Assembly (NCBI RefSeq): GCF_013761175.1
Contig: NZ_JACDUR010000003.1
Coordinates: 248,001-312,000, forward strand
DNA: 64,000 nucleotides
Direction of reading: 5' to 3'
Source of the DNA: Nonomuraea soli
GTDB lineage: Bacteria > Actinomycetota > Actinomycetes > Streptosporangiales > Streptosporangiaceae
This document shows positions 1 to 14,890 of the stretch, piece after piece. The translations under genes were made by a program, and so were the position numbers. The notes beneath the pieces are model-generated. The model had not been told where the DNA came from, did not search any database, and was given only the letters and a program-made list of their open reading frames with translations. Positions within the stretch are counted from its first letter, which is position 1, and every line of letters begins with the position of its first letter.

Positions 1-2759
1 GCATAGCCGACCAGGCGGTGGTCGCGCCCGTCCGGCCAGGCCAGCACGTGGCATTCGGCCACGGCGGGATGGGTGCGCAGGACGGCCCGTACCTCGCCGG
101 GCTCCACCCGGTGCCCGCGGATCTTCACCTGGTCGTCGTCCCTGCCCAGGAACTCGATGCTCCCGTCGGGCAGCCTGCGTCCCCTGTCACCGGTCCGGTA
201 GAGCCGGGAGCCGGGCGCGACGGCGAACGGGTCGGGCACGAAGCTCCAGGCGGTCGCGGCGGGCTGGCCGGCGTAGCCGCGCGCCACCCCGAGCCCGCCG
301 ACGTACAGCTCGCCCACGACGCCGATCGGCACCTGCCTGCCGCGCTCGTCGAGGACGTGGACGGTGGTGTTGGCGGCGGCGCTGCCGACGGGCACGATCC
401 CCGAGACGGTGCGGGATCCCCTGCGCGCCTCCTGGATGGTGCTGTCGATGGTGGTCTCGGTGGCGCCCCAGGCGTTCAGCACCCGCACCCGGGGGCCGAA
501 CGTCTCCATGAGCGCGTCGCAGTCGGCCACCGGCAGCGCGTCGCCGCCGGAGACCAGCAGCCGCAGGTCCGGCAGGTCCAGGCCGGTGGCGGCGACGTGT
601 CCCGCCAGGCTGTGCAGAACGGCGGGGATGCTGTCGAACGCCTCGATCCTCTCCTCGGCCAGCGCCCCGGACAGCTCGGCAGGATCGAGCGCCATCGCCC
701 GCGGCGCGATCACCAGGCTCCCGCCGAAGGCGAGGCTCCTGACCACGTCGCCCCAGAACACGTCGAACGACGGGCTCGCGACGGTCAGCCAGCGGCCGGC
801 CGTGATCTTGCGGGCGGCCCAGTCGGCCCTCAGGTTGGCCAGGCCCCGCCGGGTGACCATGACGCCCTTGGGCAGTCCCGTCGAGCCCGACGTGTGGATG
901 ACGTAGGCCAGCGCGTCAGGAGACGACGGGCGCTCGGGCCGGTGCGCGGGCTGCCTGGCGGCGTCGGCGACGTCGGCGACGCGCCAGGGCCCCGCGGGTA
1001 TGGCCGTGCCGAAGCCGGAGCCCGTGAGCACCACCGCGGGTCCGGCCCCCGCGAACATGGCGGCCAGCCGGTCCTCCGGCTGGTCGGGGTCGACGGGGAA
1101 GAAGGCGGCGCCGGCCTTGAGCGCGGCCAGCGGGGCGATCACCGCGTCCGCCCCCCGGTCCACGCACACCGCGACCACGTCGTCCACGCCGGCGCCGAGC
1201 TCGATGAGCAGGTGGGCGAGCCGGTTGGCCCGCTCCTCCACCTGGCCGTAGGTCAGCCGCTCGGCGCCGCAGGCGACGGCCGGGTCATCGGGTACGGCGT
1301 CGGCGAACGACTCGAAGTGCGCCTCCACGCCCGTCTTCGGGTCGAGGGCGAGCCTGGTGGAGTTCCACCGGGCGAGCTGGCGCCGCTCGGCCTCGGTGAG
1401 CAGTTCGTACTCCGAGATACGAAGATCGGGATCGTCGGCGGCCTGCACCAGCAGAGCGACGAGCTGGTCGGCCAGCCGCTCGACGGTGGCCAGATCGAAC
1501 AGGGCGGCGTCGTACTCCAGCGTGCCCGCGTAGGAGTCGTCGAGGCTGAAGGTCAGGTCGAACAGGGCGCCGCCGCCGTCGCACGGATAGGGCTCGACGT
1601 CCAGCCCGCCGAACGCGGGCCGCGCGCCGGACGCGTCGCTGTCGCCGGTGACCATGACGTCGAACAGCGGGTTGCGTCCGGGCTCGCGTACGGGATTGAG
1701 CCGCTCGACGACGCGCTCGAAGGGCGTGTCCTGGTGCGCGAAGGCGTCCAGGACGTTCGCCCTGGTCCTGGCCAGCAGCTCGCGGAAGGTGGGGTCCGCG
1801 GCGGTGCTGGTCCTGACCACGATCGTGTTGACGAAGAAGCCGATGAGGGGCGCGATGTCCGGCCGGTCGCGTCCGGCCGTCGGCGCCCCCACGGCGATGT
1901 CATGCTGCCCGGTCACCCGCGAGAGCAGCGCCTGCACGGCGGCGAGCAGCACCATGAACGGGGTCACGCCGTTCTGCCTGGCCAGCTCGCGCAGCCGCCC
2001 GGCACTACGGCCCGGCACCTGGACGGGCACCAGCTGGGCCTGGTGCGCGGGCTCCAGCGGCCGCGTCCGGTCCAGCGGCAGGTTCAGCTCCTCCAGCCCG
2101 TCCAGATGCCCGGCCCAGTAGCCGAGACCGTCGTCGCCCGGCTCGGAACGCAGGCGATGGGCGTGGTCGGCGTACTGCGTCTCCAGGGCGGGCAGCTCCT
2201 GGCCCCGGTAGAGCGCGTCCAGCTCCCGCCACAGGATGGGCAGCGACCAGCCGTCGCACGCGATGTGGTGGACGACCAGCAGCAGCACGTGGTCGTCCGG
2301 CGCCAGGCGGAACACCCTGGCGCGCAGGACGGGGCCGCGCTCCAGATCGAACGGGACCGTGCACTCCTGGTCGACGAGCCGGTCCAGCTCGCGCTCCGTC
2401 GCCGGGACGACCGGCAGGCCGACCGGCGCGGCGTCGCCGACGACCTGGGCGGGCACGCCGCCCTCGACGACGTAGCGGGTGCGCAGGATCTCGTGCCTGG
2501 CCACGACGCCGTCGATCGCGCGGCCCAGCGCCTCGACGTCGAGGGGGCCGCGCAGCCGTAGGGCGGCGGGGGCGTTGTAGGCGGGGCTGTCCGGCGCCGT
2601 CGACCACAGGAACCACAGCCGCTCCTGCGCGAAGGAGAGGGCCAGCGGCCCGCCTGTGCGCGGCGCCCGCGGCCGGCGCTCGCGCGCCAGCCGCTCCAGG
2701 AGGAGCCTGCGCTGCTCGGGCGGCAGCTGCGCGATCCTCGCTGCGAAGGTCTCCGACAT
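1..2759 (-). CDS. NRPS, condensation-adenylation module (3' end beyond window)
   Basis: Non-ribosomal peptide synthetase module, incomplete: the reading frame stays open to the left edge. The protein starts MSETFAARIAQLP at the ATG at 2759, which has a GAGAGGA ribosome site and lies 14 bases after the stop of the upstream NRPS. Domain order is a condensation domain with an intact HHIACDGWS active site (about residues 140-150), then an adenylation domain with YVIHTSGSTGLPKG and GELYVGGLGVARGY. My hand alignment to GrsA gives the pocket D-V-G-D-V-G-A-I-D-K. It lies between published Orn (DVGEIGSIDK) and Arg-type codes, so a basic residue such as Arg or Orn is the best guess. The carrier domain and any termination domain must lie left of the window. 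It extends the peptide made by the two upstream synthetases. Confidence 0.93.
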   Translation of the reverse strand, partial: MSETFAARIAQLPPEQRRLLLERLARERRPRAPRTGGPLALSFAQERLWFLWSTAPDSPAYNAPAALRLRGPLDVEALGRAIDGVVARHEILRTRYVVEGGVPAQVVGDAAPVGLPVVPATERELDRLVDQECTVPFDLERGPVLRARVFRLAPDDHVLLLVVHHIACDGWSLPILWRELDALYRGQELPALETQYADHAHRLRSEPGDDGLGYWAGHLDGLEELNLPLDRTRPLEPAHQAQLVPVQVPGRSAGRLRELARQNGVTPFMVLLAAVQALLSRVTGQHDIAVGAPTAGRDRPDIAPLIGFFVNTIVVRTSTAADPTFRELLARTRANVLDAFAHQDTPFERVVERLNPVREPGRNPLFDVMVTGDSDASGARPAFGGLDVEPYPCDGGGALFDLTFSLDDSYAGTLEYDAALFDLATVERLADQLVALLVQAADDPDLRISEYELLTEAERRQLARWNSTRLALDPKTGVEAHFESFADAVPDDPAVACGAERLTYGQVEERANRLAHLLIELGAGVDDVVAVCVDRGADAVIAPLAALKAGAAFFPVDPDQPEDRLAAMFAGAGPAVVLTGSGFGTAIPAGPWRVADVADAARQPAHRPERPSSPDALAYVIHTSGSTGLPKGVMVTRRGLANLRADWAARKITAGRWLTVASPSFDVFWGDVVRSLAFGGSLVIAPRAMALDPAELSGALAEERIEAFDSIPAVLHSLAGHVAATGLDLPDLRLLVSGGDALPVADCDALMETFGPRVRVLNAWGATETTIDSTIQEARRGSRTVSGIVPVGSAAANTTVHVLDERGRQVPIGVVGELYVGGLGVARGYAGQPAATAWSFVPDPFAVAPGSRLYRTGDRGRRLPDGSIEFLGRDDDQVKIRGHRVEPGEVRAVLRTHPAVAECHVLAWPDGRDHRLVGY

Positions 2760-2773
2760 GCGTGCGGGTCCTC

Positions 2774-5700
2774 TCATGACTCGGAGGGCAGGAGCCGCGC
2801 CAGCTCGTCGTCCGGCAGGTCCATGACCAGCCGGTCGAGCTCGGCGGCCAGGCGTACGGCCAGCGCGCCGATGCGGGGTTCGGCCAGGATCTGCTTGATG
2901 CCGAGGTCCACCCCGAACGTGGTGCGGATGCGGAAGGCGATCTGGACGGCGTGGAGCGAGTTGCCGCCGAGCTCGAAGAAGTCGTCCTCCACGCCCGGCC
3001 GCTCCACCTCCAGCACCTCGCGCCAGATGTCCGCGACGGCCTCCTCGACGGGATCGCGGGGCGCCACGTACGGGGTGCGGGCGGTGGAGCGGCCCGCGTC
3101 GGGCAGCGGCAGCTCGGCCCTGTCGATCTTGCCGTTGGGGTTCAGCGGTAACCGGTCCATGATCATGACGGTGGCCGGGACCATGTGCTCGGGCAGGTGC
3201 CCGGCCAGGTAGGAGAGCAGTTCCTCCGCCCTGACGGCTGAGCTGGGCTGGGCGTGGGCCAGCAGCTTGCCGCCCGGTGCCGTCACCACGCAGGTGGCGA
3301 CCGACGGGTGCGCGGCCAGGACGGCCTCCACCTCGCCCAGCTCCACCCGGAAGCCCCTGACCTTGACCTGGTGGTCGCGGCGGCCCAGGAATTCGAGCGT
3401 GCCGTCGGGCCGCCAGCAGGCCAGGTCGCCGGTGCGGTAGAGCCTGGCGCCCGGTTCGCCGGAGAACGGGTCGGCCACGAAGCGGTCGGCGGTCAGGCCG
3501 GGCCTGCGCCAGTAGCCGGCGGCCACGCCCGGCCCGCCGAGCCACAACTCGCCCGGCACGCCGACCGGGGCCGGGGAGAGCGTGGAGTCCACGACCCAAG
3601 CCTGGGTGTTGGCGATCGGCGGGCCGATCTGGCCGTTGCTCGCCGGCAGGTCCTTCAGCGGGCGGCAGGTGGAGATGCTGGTCACCTCGGTCGGGCCGTA
3701 GATGTTGTTCAGCCCGTCGTGTCCCGTCTGGCGAACGCTGGCCAGGTTGATGCGCTCGCCGCCGATGTAGACCTGGTCCACGGTGGCGAACACGTCGGGC
3801 TGGGCGCCGACCGCCGAGTTGAACAGCGCGGTCACCAGGGCGAGCGTGGTGACGCCCTCGGCTCTGATGAGCTCGGCCAGCCGCGCGGGCGACAGCACGG
3901 TCTCGTTGGGGACGATCACCAGGCGTGCGCCGTTCAGCAGCGCGCCCCAGAGCTCGAACAGCAGCGGGTCGAAGGAGGCGTTCGAGAGCTGGGCGACCAC
4001 GCTCTCGTGGCTGAGCCGCACGTAGTCGGTGTCGCGGACCAGGCGGACGATGCCGCGGTGGGCCACGGCGACGCCCTTGGGCCTGCCGGTGGAGCCCGAG
4101 GTGTAGACCACCGTCGCGACGCGGTCACCTCCGCTGTACGTGCCCGCCGCCGTGCCTGCCCCGATCTCCTCCAGGGGGCTGCCCTGGCCTTCGCCGAGCG
4201 GCAGCTTCGCCAGCAGGTGCCGGTGGCCGAGCACCACGCCCGCCCGGGTGTCGGCCAGCATGAACGACAGCCGGTCGGCCGGGTAGCTCGGGTCGAGCGG
4301 GACGTAGGTGCCTCCCGCGCGCAGGATGCCGACGATCGCGGCGACCATGTCGGCCGAGCGCTCGGCGCACAGGCCCACCAGGTCGCCCGGCCGTACCCCC
4401 GACTCGTGCAGGTGCGCCGCGATCGCTCCGGCGCGCTCCCAGAGCTGGGCGTAGGTGAGCCGTACGGAACCGTCCACGACGGCCACGCTCCCGGGCCGCA
4501 GCCGTACGTGCTCGGACACCAGGTCCTCGAGCGGCCGGTCGAGCGGCGCCTGACGCAGCGTGTCGTTCCAGCCCGCCACCTGCGCCCGCTCGGCCGGTGA
4601 GGACGGCGGCGCCGCCGCGACCGGCGTGTGCGGGCCTTCCACGACCTGGTGCAGGGCGGTCAGGTAGTGGTCGCGGATGCGGCGCACCTGCTCGGGCGCG
4701 AACTCGCCCGAGTGGAAGTCCAGCCCCATCAGCAGCCCGGTGCCCGAGCGCGGGTTGCGCAGGAAGCCGCAGACGAACGGGTAGTTCGTCGGCTCGACCC
4801 TGACCGTGGTGAAGGCGTCGAGCTTGGCGTCGACGAAGGCGACCTCGCCGCTGTCGAGCACGTCCTTCAGCACGTGGAAGTGGTTGTAGACGAAGTGCGT
4901 CTCGTACAGCGGTCCGCCGCCCACGAGCTGCTGGATCTGCGACATCGGGAAACGCCTGTGGGGCAGCAGGCCGTTCTCCTCCTCGAAGACGGCCCTGATC
5001 AGCTCGGCCCAGGTGCCGCCGACGCGTGCCCTGATCGGCAGCGAGTTGAGGAACAGGCCGCGCGACTCGGTGCCGTCTGCCTCCTCCAGGCGCCCGTTGA
5101 AGGCCATGCCGGTCACGACGTCGTCGGACCCCGTCAGGTAGGCCAGCACCCGCAGGTGTACGGCGAGCAGCACGCTCTTCAGCGGCACCCCGAGCTGCTC
5201 GGCGACCCGCTCCAGCCCCTGGCAGAGCTCCATCGGGATCTTGGTCTCGCGCCAGGCGTAGAACTCGCTGCTGCCCTCGGGCAGGGTCCAGTCCTCGACC
5301 GCGTAGGGCGAGGCGGTCGGCTCCGCGGAGCTGTCCGCCGGCCAGCGCGGCAACGGCAGCCGTTCGAGCCCGGCCAGGTGCTCGCTCCACCAGGCACGCT
5401 CGTCATCCGACTCGACCGCCTGCCGCTCCGCCTCGACGAAGTCGCGATAGGTGGAGGCCGGAGGCTGCTCGGCGACGGAGGCGGGGTCCTTCAGCAGGGC
5501 GACGTACCGCTCCAGGATCTCGGCGATCGTCGAGTGCAGACTCCAGCCGTCGAGGATGGCGTGGTGCTCGACCAGCGTCCACTGGAAGGTCTCGTCGCTG
5601 CACCGGTGGACGAAGAAGCGCCACAGCGGCGGCCTGGCCAGGTCGAAGGGCCGCTCGCGCTCCCTGTCGACCCGCTCGCCGATGATCCGCCCCTGCTCCT

Positions 5701-8700
5701 CCTGGCTCAGCCCGCGCAGGTCCTCGACCACGATCGGCAGCTCGGCCGTGCGGTGGACGAGCTGCAGCATGTCGCTGTAGGCGCTGAGGTGGAAGGAGGT
5801 CCGCAGGATGTCGTGGCGTTGCACGGCCTGCGCGGTCGCGGTGCGGAAGAGCTGCTCGTCCCAGGGCGCCCGCAGGTGGAAGCTGTCGACGTTCTGGTAG
5901 AGCATGCGCTCGTCGGACTCCATGTGGAAGACCATCCCGACCTGCAGCGCGGCCATCGGATAGGCGTCGACCACGTCCTCGGGCAGCCTGGCCCTGTCCT
6001 GCTTCGAGATCAGCGCGAACGGCTCCCGCTCGCGTTCGACCGGGCAGGCGGGCGAGATCTCGGCGGCGAGCTGGGCGATCGTCGGCTGCTGGAAGAGCCG
6101 CTGCAGCTCGAAGTCGAGCCCCCGGTCGCGCGCCAGCGCCAGCACCTGGACACTGCGGATGGAGTCGCCGCCCAGGTGGAAGAAGTTGTCGGTGACGCCG
6201 ACCCGCTCCAGTTCGAGCACGTCGGCCCAGACCTCGGCCAGCACCCGCTCGGTCTCGGTGCTCGGCGCCACGTAGGCCCGCCCCAGCGCGGGACGCTCCT
6301 CCGCGGGGTCGGGCAGCGCGGACCTGTCGATCTTGCCGTTGCCGCTCAGCGGCAGCTCGTCGAGGATGACGATGATCGACGGGATGAGGTGTGCGGGCAG
6401 CCGGGGCTCCAGGAACTCGTGCACGTCCTCGACGCTCAGCTCGCCGCGCGCCTCGACGTAGGCGACCAGGCGGCGTTCGGGAGAGCCGTGCGCCACCACG
6501 ACGCACCTGCCGACCCGCGGATGGTCGCAGACGGCCGCCTCGACCTCGCCGGGCTCGATGCGGAAGCCGCGGATCTTGAGCTGGTGGTCGGCGCGGCCGT
6601 GGAACTCCAGGGTGCCGTCAGGCCGCCAGCTCGCCAGGTCGCCGCTGCGGTACATCCGCGCGCCGGGACGGCCGGAAAAGGGGTCGGGCAGGAACCGCTG
6701 GGCCGTCAGGTCGGGCCGTTTCCAGTAGCCGCGCGCGACGCCGTCGCCGCTGACATGGATCTCACCGATCACCCCGGCCGCGACCGGCTGCCCGTCGCGG
6801 TCCAGGACGTGGATGCCCAGGTCGGCCAGCGGGATCCCGATCGGGCTCGTCCGCTCCGACAGCAGTTCCCTGGTGAGCGGGGCGTAGGTGCTGTGCACGG
6901 TCGTCTCGGTGATGCCGTACATGTTCACCAGCCGCGGGAAGTCGTCCGGGTGACGCTCCCACCAGCGCAGCACCGAGTCGCGGTCGAGGGCGTCACCGGC
7001 GAAGACGACCAGCCGCAGCGCCAGCTCGGCCGCCACGCGCTCGTCCACGCCGACGAACTGGCGGAACACGGCGGGCGTGGCGTTCAGCACGGTCACCTGC
7101 TCGCGGGCCACGAGGTCGTAGTACGCCTCGGGCTCGCGGCTCTCCCAGTGGCTCACGATCACCAGCCGTCCGCCGGTGGTCAGGCAGTTCCACACCTCCC
7201 ACACGGAGACGTCGAACGAGCTGGAGTGCAGGAGCGTCCAGACGTCGCCGGGGCCGAAGCCGTAGTCGGGCTGGGTGCCCGCGAACAGCCTGACCACGTT
7301 GTGATGGGTGACCATGACGGCCTTCGGCGCGCCGGTCGAGCCCGAGGTGTAGATCAGGTAGGCCAGGTCGTCGGGTCGCGGCGCCCGGCCGCTGTACGGC
7401 GTGCGATCGTTCGCCACGTCGGCCAGGACCCTGCGGTAGCCGCCGTCGGGCAGCTCCACGCCGCGCTGGGTGACCACGGTCTCCAGCTCGGCGTCGGCCA
7501 GCATGTACTCCAGCCGCGCCGCCGGGTAGGCAGGGTCGAGCGGCACGTACGCCGCCCCGGTGCGCAGGATGGCGAGCATCCCGGCCACCAGTTCCGCGCT
7601 GCGCCAGCAGGCCAGGCCGACCAGGTCGCCGGGCCCCGAGCCGAGCCGCGCGGCCAGGGCGCCCGACCACTCCCACAACTCGGCATAGGTGAGCCGCTGC
7701 AGCCCGTCGGTGATCGCGACCGCGTCCGGGCGCAGCCGTACCTGCTCCTCGACCAGCTCAGGCAGGGTCCGGTCCGCCTCGATCAGCCGCGCGGGGCCCG
7801 ACCAGCCCCGGATGAGGCGCTGCTCGTCCTCGGGCAGCGAGCCGATCAGCGAGACGGGAAGCTCGGGGGCCGTCAGCAGGCCGTCGAGCAGCGTGCGCCA
7901 CTGGCCGGCCAGCCGCCGCGCGGACGCGGTGTCGAACAGCGCGCTCGCGTACTCCAGCTCGACGCGCAGCTCGCCCTCGCTGTCGATCACGGTGACCGTC
8001 AGGTCGAACTTGGCGGTGCCGGTGTCGGCGGGCAGCTGCTCGGCCCGCGCCGCGCCGATCCGCCAGCGGGAACGCTCCTGCCTGTGCAGGCCGAACTGGA
8101 CCTGGACCAGCGGCGGGTAGGACAGCTCGCGCTCCGGCCGCAGCGCGTCGACCAGGGCGGCGAACGGTACCTGCTGGTGCGCCTGCGACTGCGCCGACGA
8201 CTCGCGCACCCGCTCCAGCAGCTCCAGGAACGTCGGGTCGCCGCTCAGGTCGGCCCTGACGATCAACGTGTTGACGAAGAACCCGACGAGCGCCTCCACC
8301 TCCTGCACGGGCCTGCCCGCCACGGGAGTGGCGAGCACCACGTCGGTGCGCCCGCTCCAGCGGCCGAGCAGCAGGGCGAAGGCGGAGAAGAGGACCTCGA
8401 ACACCGTCGCGCCGGCGTTCGTGGCCAGCTCCCTGACTCGTTCCGGGGCGGGGAGGGAGAAGTGCTCGGTGGCTCCGCCGTACTCCTGGACCGGCGGCCT
8501 GCGCCGGTCGGTGGGCAGCTCCAGCAGCGGCGGGAGGTCCTTCAGGTGCTCGCGCCACCAGGTCAGGCCCTCCTCCAGCGGTCTGGCCCGCTCCCACGCC
8601 GCGTAGTCGGCGTACTCCACGGCGGGCTCCACGTGCTCGCCACCGGCCAGCTCGTCCAGCAGCAGCCCGAGCGACCAGCCGTCCACGGCGATGTGGTGGA

Positions 8701-9170
8701 AGCAGAGCCACAGCAGGTGGTGCTCGCCGGTGCGGCTGATCAGACCGGCTCTCACCAGCGGCGCCTTCGCCAGGTCGAAGGGCTCCCTGACGCGCTCGTC
8801 CGCTGCCTTCCTGGCCGCCGTCCAGTCGGGGGCGTGCTCGTGGCTCCACGGCACCCGCGCCCGCTCGTGCACCCGCGTGCGCGGGCGGCCGTCGGCCCCG
8901 GCGACGAAGGCGGTCCGCAACACCTCGTGCCGGTCTGCCAGGCCCTGTACGGCACGGCGCAACTCGTCGGCGTCGGCAGGACCGGTCAGTTCGAGCAGCA
9001 CCGGCACGTTGTAGAGCGGCGTGCCGGGACGCCACTGGTCCAGGAACCACAGCCGCTCCTGTCCCGACGACAGCGGATCGTCACCCGGCTGCCTGCGCGG
9101 CACCCCGTCACTCCTGTCGTCCAGGCCTGCTTCGGCGAGCAACGTGTCGATCAGCAGCTCTTGTGCGCGG

Positions 9171-9181
<11 letters not shown>
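2774..9181 (-). CDS. NRPS, two modules: C-A-T-C-A-T
   Basis: Bimodular non-ribosomal peptide synthetase of about 2135 residues. Order: condensation (HHIAVDGWS near residue 165), adenylation (YLIYTSGSTGAPKA), carrier (LGGDSI), condensation (HHAILDGWS, preceded by the DAYPMAALQVGMVFH start), adenylation (VVYTSGSTGRPKG) and carrier (LGGNSL). The first pocket reads D-V-W-N-V-A-M-V-H-K by hand alignment, close to the Thr code DFWNIGMVHK. The second reads D-P-F-A-Y-G-I-S-I-K, which I cannot assign. I place the start at the ATG at 9181 because a GGGGGAG site sits 7 bases before it. The GTG at 9199 has no such site. The start overlaps the stop of the preceding NRPS by 11 bases, so translation is probably coupled. 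No epimerase, methyltransferase or thioesterase domain is present. Confidence 0.95.
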
Positions 9182-13111
<3,930 letters not shown>

Positions 13112-13115
<4 letters not shown>

Positions 13116-14890
13116 GACGCGCTCCCGGGCACCACCACGTGATCACCGATGACCAGCCTGTCCAGCCCGCCCCGCAGGAACGTGTCGACGGCCTCGCGCG
13201 GCGTGCGCACGATCGGCTGGCCACGAAGGTTGAACGAGGTGTTCAGCAGAACCGGCACCCCGGTGAGCCCGCCGAACCTCTCCAGCAGGGCGTGCAGGAG
13301 CGGGTTGGCGTCGGCCCCGATCGTCTGGACGCGGGCGGTGCCGTCGATGTGGGTGACCGCTCCCAGCCGGTCGCGATGTTCCTGCCGGGTGCGGGTGGTG
13401 AAGAGCATGTGCGCGTACTGCCGCTCACGACCACCCCTGATCTCGAAGAACGTCGACGCCGCCGCCTCGGTCACCACCGGGGCGAAGGGCCGGAAGTCCT
13501 CCCGCTTCTTGATCAGGTTGTTGATGTGGTCGCGCATCCGCGCCTCGCGCGGGTCGGCCAGGATGCTGCGGTGACCCAGCGCACGCGGGCCGAACTCCAT
13601 GCCGCCCTGGAACCAGGCCACGACCTCGCCCCGCTCCAGAGCCTGCGCGGTCTCCGCGAGCAGCTCCTCCTCGTCCGTCACCCGGCGCGAACACACATCC
13701 GTCCTGGTCGCCAGATGCTCGGCGATCTCCTCTGAGGAGAACGAGGAGCCCCAGTACGGCATCCGCATCGGCTGGATGGGCGTCTCCGGCTTCCGCGTCG
13801 CGTGCAGGTAGAGCGCGGAACCCACCGCCGTGCCGTCGTCGCCCGCGCCCGGCGGCACGAAGACCCGGTCGAACACCCGGCTGCGCAGGATGAGCCCGTT
13901 GGCCGAGCAGTTGAGCGCGACACCGCCCGCGTAGCAGAGATCACGCAGCCCGGTCTGGCGGCGGTAGTGCCGCAGGACGTGGAGCAGGCACCGCTCCAGC
14001 GCCGCCTGCGCGGCCGCGGCGATGTCCATGTGCCGCTGCTCCAGCGGGCCGCCCGGCTCCCTGGCCGGCCCGAACAGCTCCTCCAGCACGGCCAGCACGC
14101 CCCTGTGCGTCTCGCGCTGCAGCAGGTCGCCGTCGCGGGCCAGCAACGGGACGGCGAACTCGGGACCCTGGCGCACGTGCACGAGTTTGCGCAGCTCACG
14201 CTCGTAGCGCGTGCGGTCGCCGTACGACGCCAGGCCCATCATCTTGTACTCGTCCATGGCCATCTCGAACCCCAGGTAGAGGGTGAAGACGCCGTAGAGG
14301 GAACCGAGCGAGTGCATGGCGGGGACGGTGTGCAGCGCTTCGAGCTTGCCGCCGATCCCGGTGTAGACGGTCAGGCTCTCCGTCTCGCCCCGGCCGTCGG
14401 CGACGAGCACGAGGCAGTCGTCGAAACCGCTCGCGTAGTAGGCGCTCGCCGCATGGGCCAGGTGGTGCGGGACCGGCGTGAACCGGGAGCGAACGTCCGC
14501 GCCGGGGAAGTGCTCCGCGAACCAGTCCAGCTGCCGCTCCGGGTCGTAGACCTCGGTGAAACGCCTGGCCAGGTAGTCTTCGTCCGGCTCCAGCCCCTCC
14601 AGCCCCGAACGCTCGTGTGCGAAGCCGTGCCCGATCAGGTCCAGGTCGTCCAGGCCGATCCCGCCCTGCTCCAGGCAGAACCTGACGGCGTTGACCGGGA
14701 AGGCGCCGGTGGTCTTCTCGCCGGTGAAACGCTCCTCCGCCGCGGCGGCCACGATCCGGCCGTCCACGACCAGGGCGGCCGCCGAGTCCCGGCCCTGGCT
14801 GATGCGGTACTCCCGGTCCGACAGCCCGGGAAGTTCCCGCCGCTTGAACTCCTCCGAGTTGTGCAGGCCGCTGATACCCAGGATTCTCAT
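13112..14890 (-). CDS. NodU/TobZ-family carbamoyltransferase
   Basis: Carbamoyltransferase of 592 residues, expected to move a carbamoyl group from carbamoyl phosphate, via carbamoyl-adenylate, to a hydroxyl or amine. The N-terminal Kae1-like fold shows the metal-binding motif HHLAHAASAYY (about residues 140-150) and GGVALNCSANG. The C-terminal domain shows GPRALGHRSILADPR and ends with LLNTSFNLRGQPIV. The frame is open much further upstream, but the real start is the ATG at 14890. It begins MRILGISGLHN and overlaps the adenylation protein stop as ATGA. Sitting between a free-standing adenylation protein and the NRPS that begins with an orphan carrier, it most likely carbamoylates the starter amino acid or the finished peptide. 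That role is inference. Confidence 0.93.
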
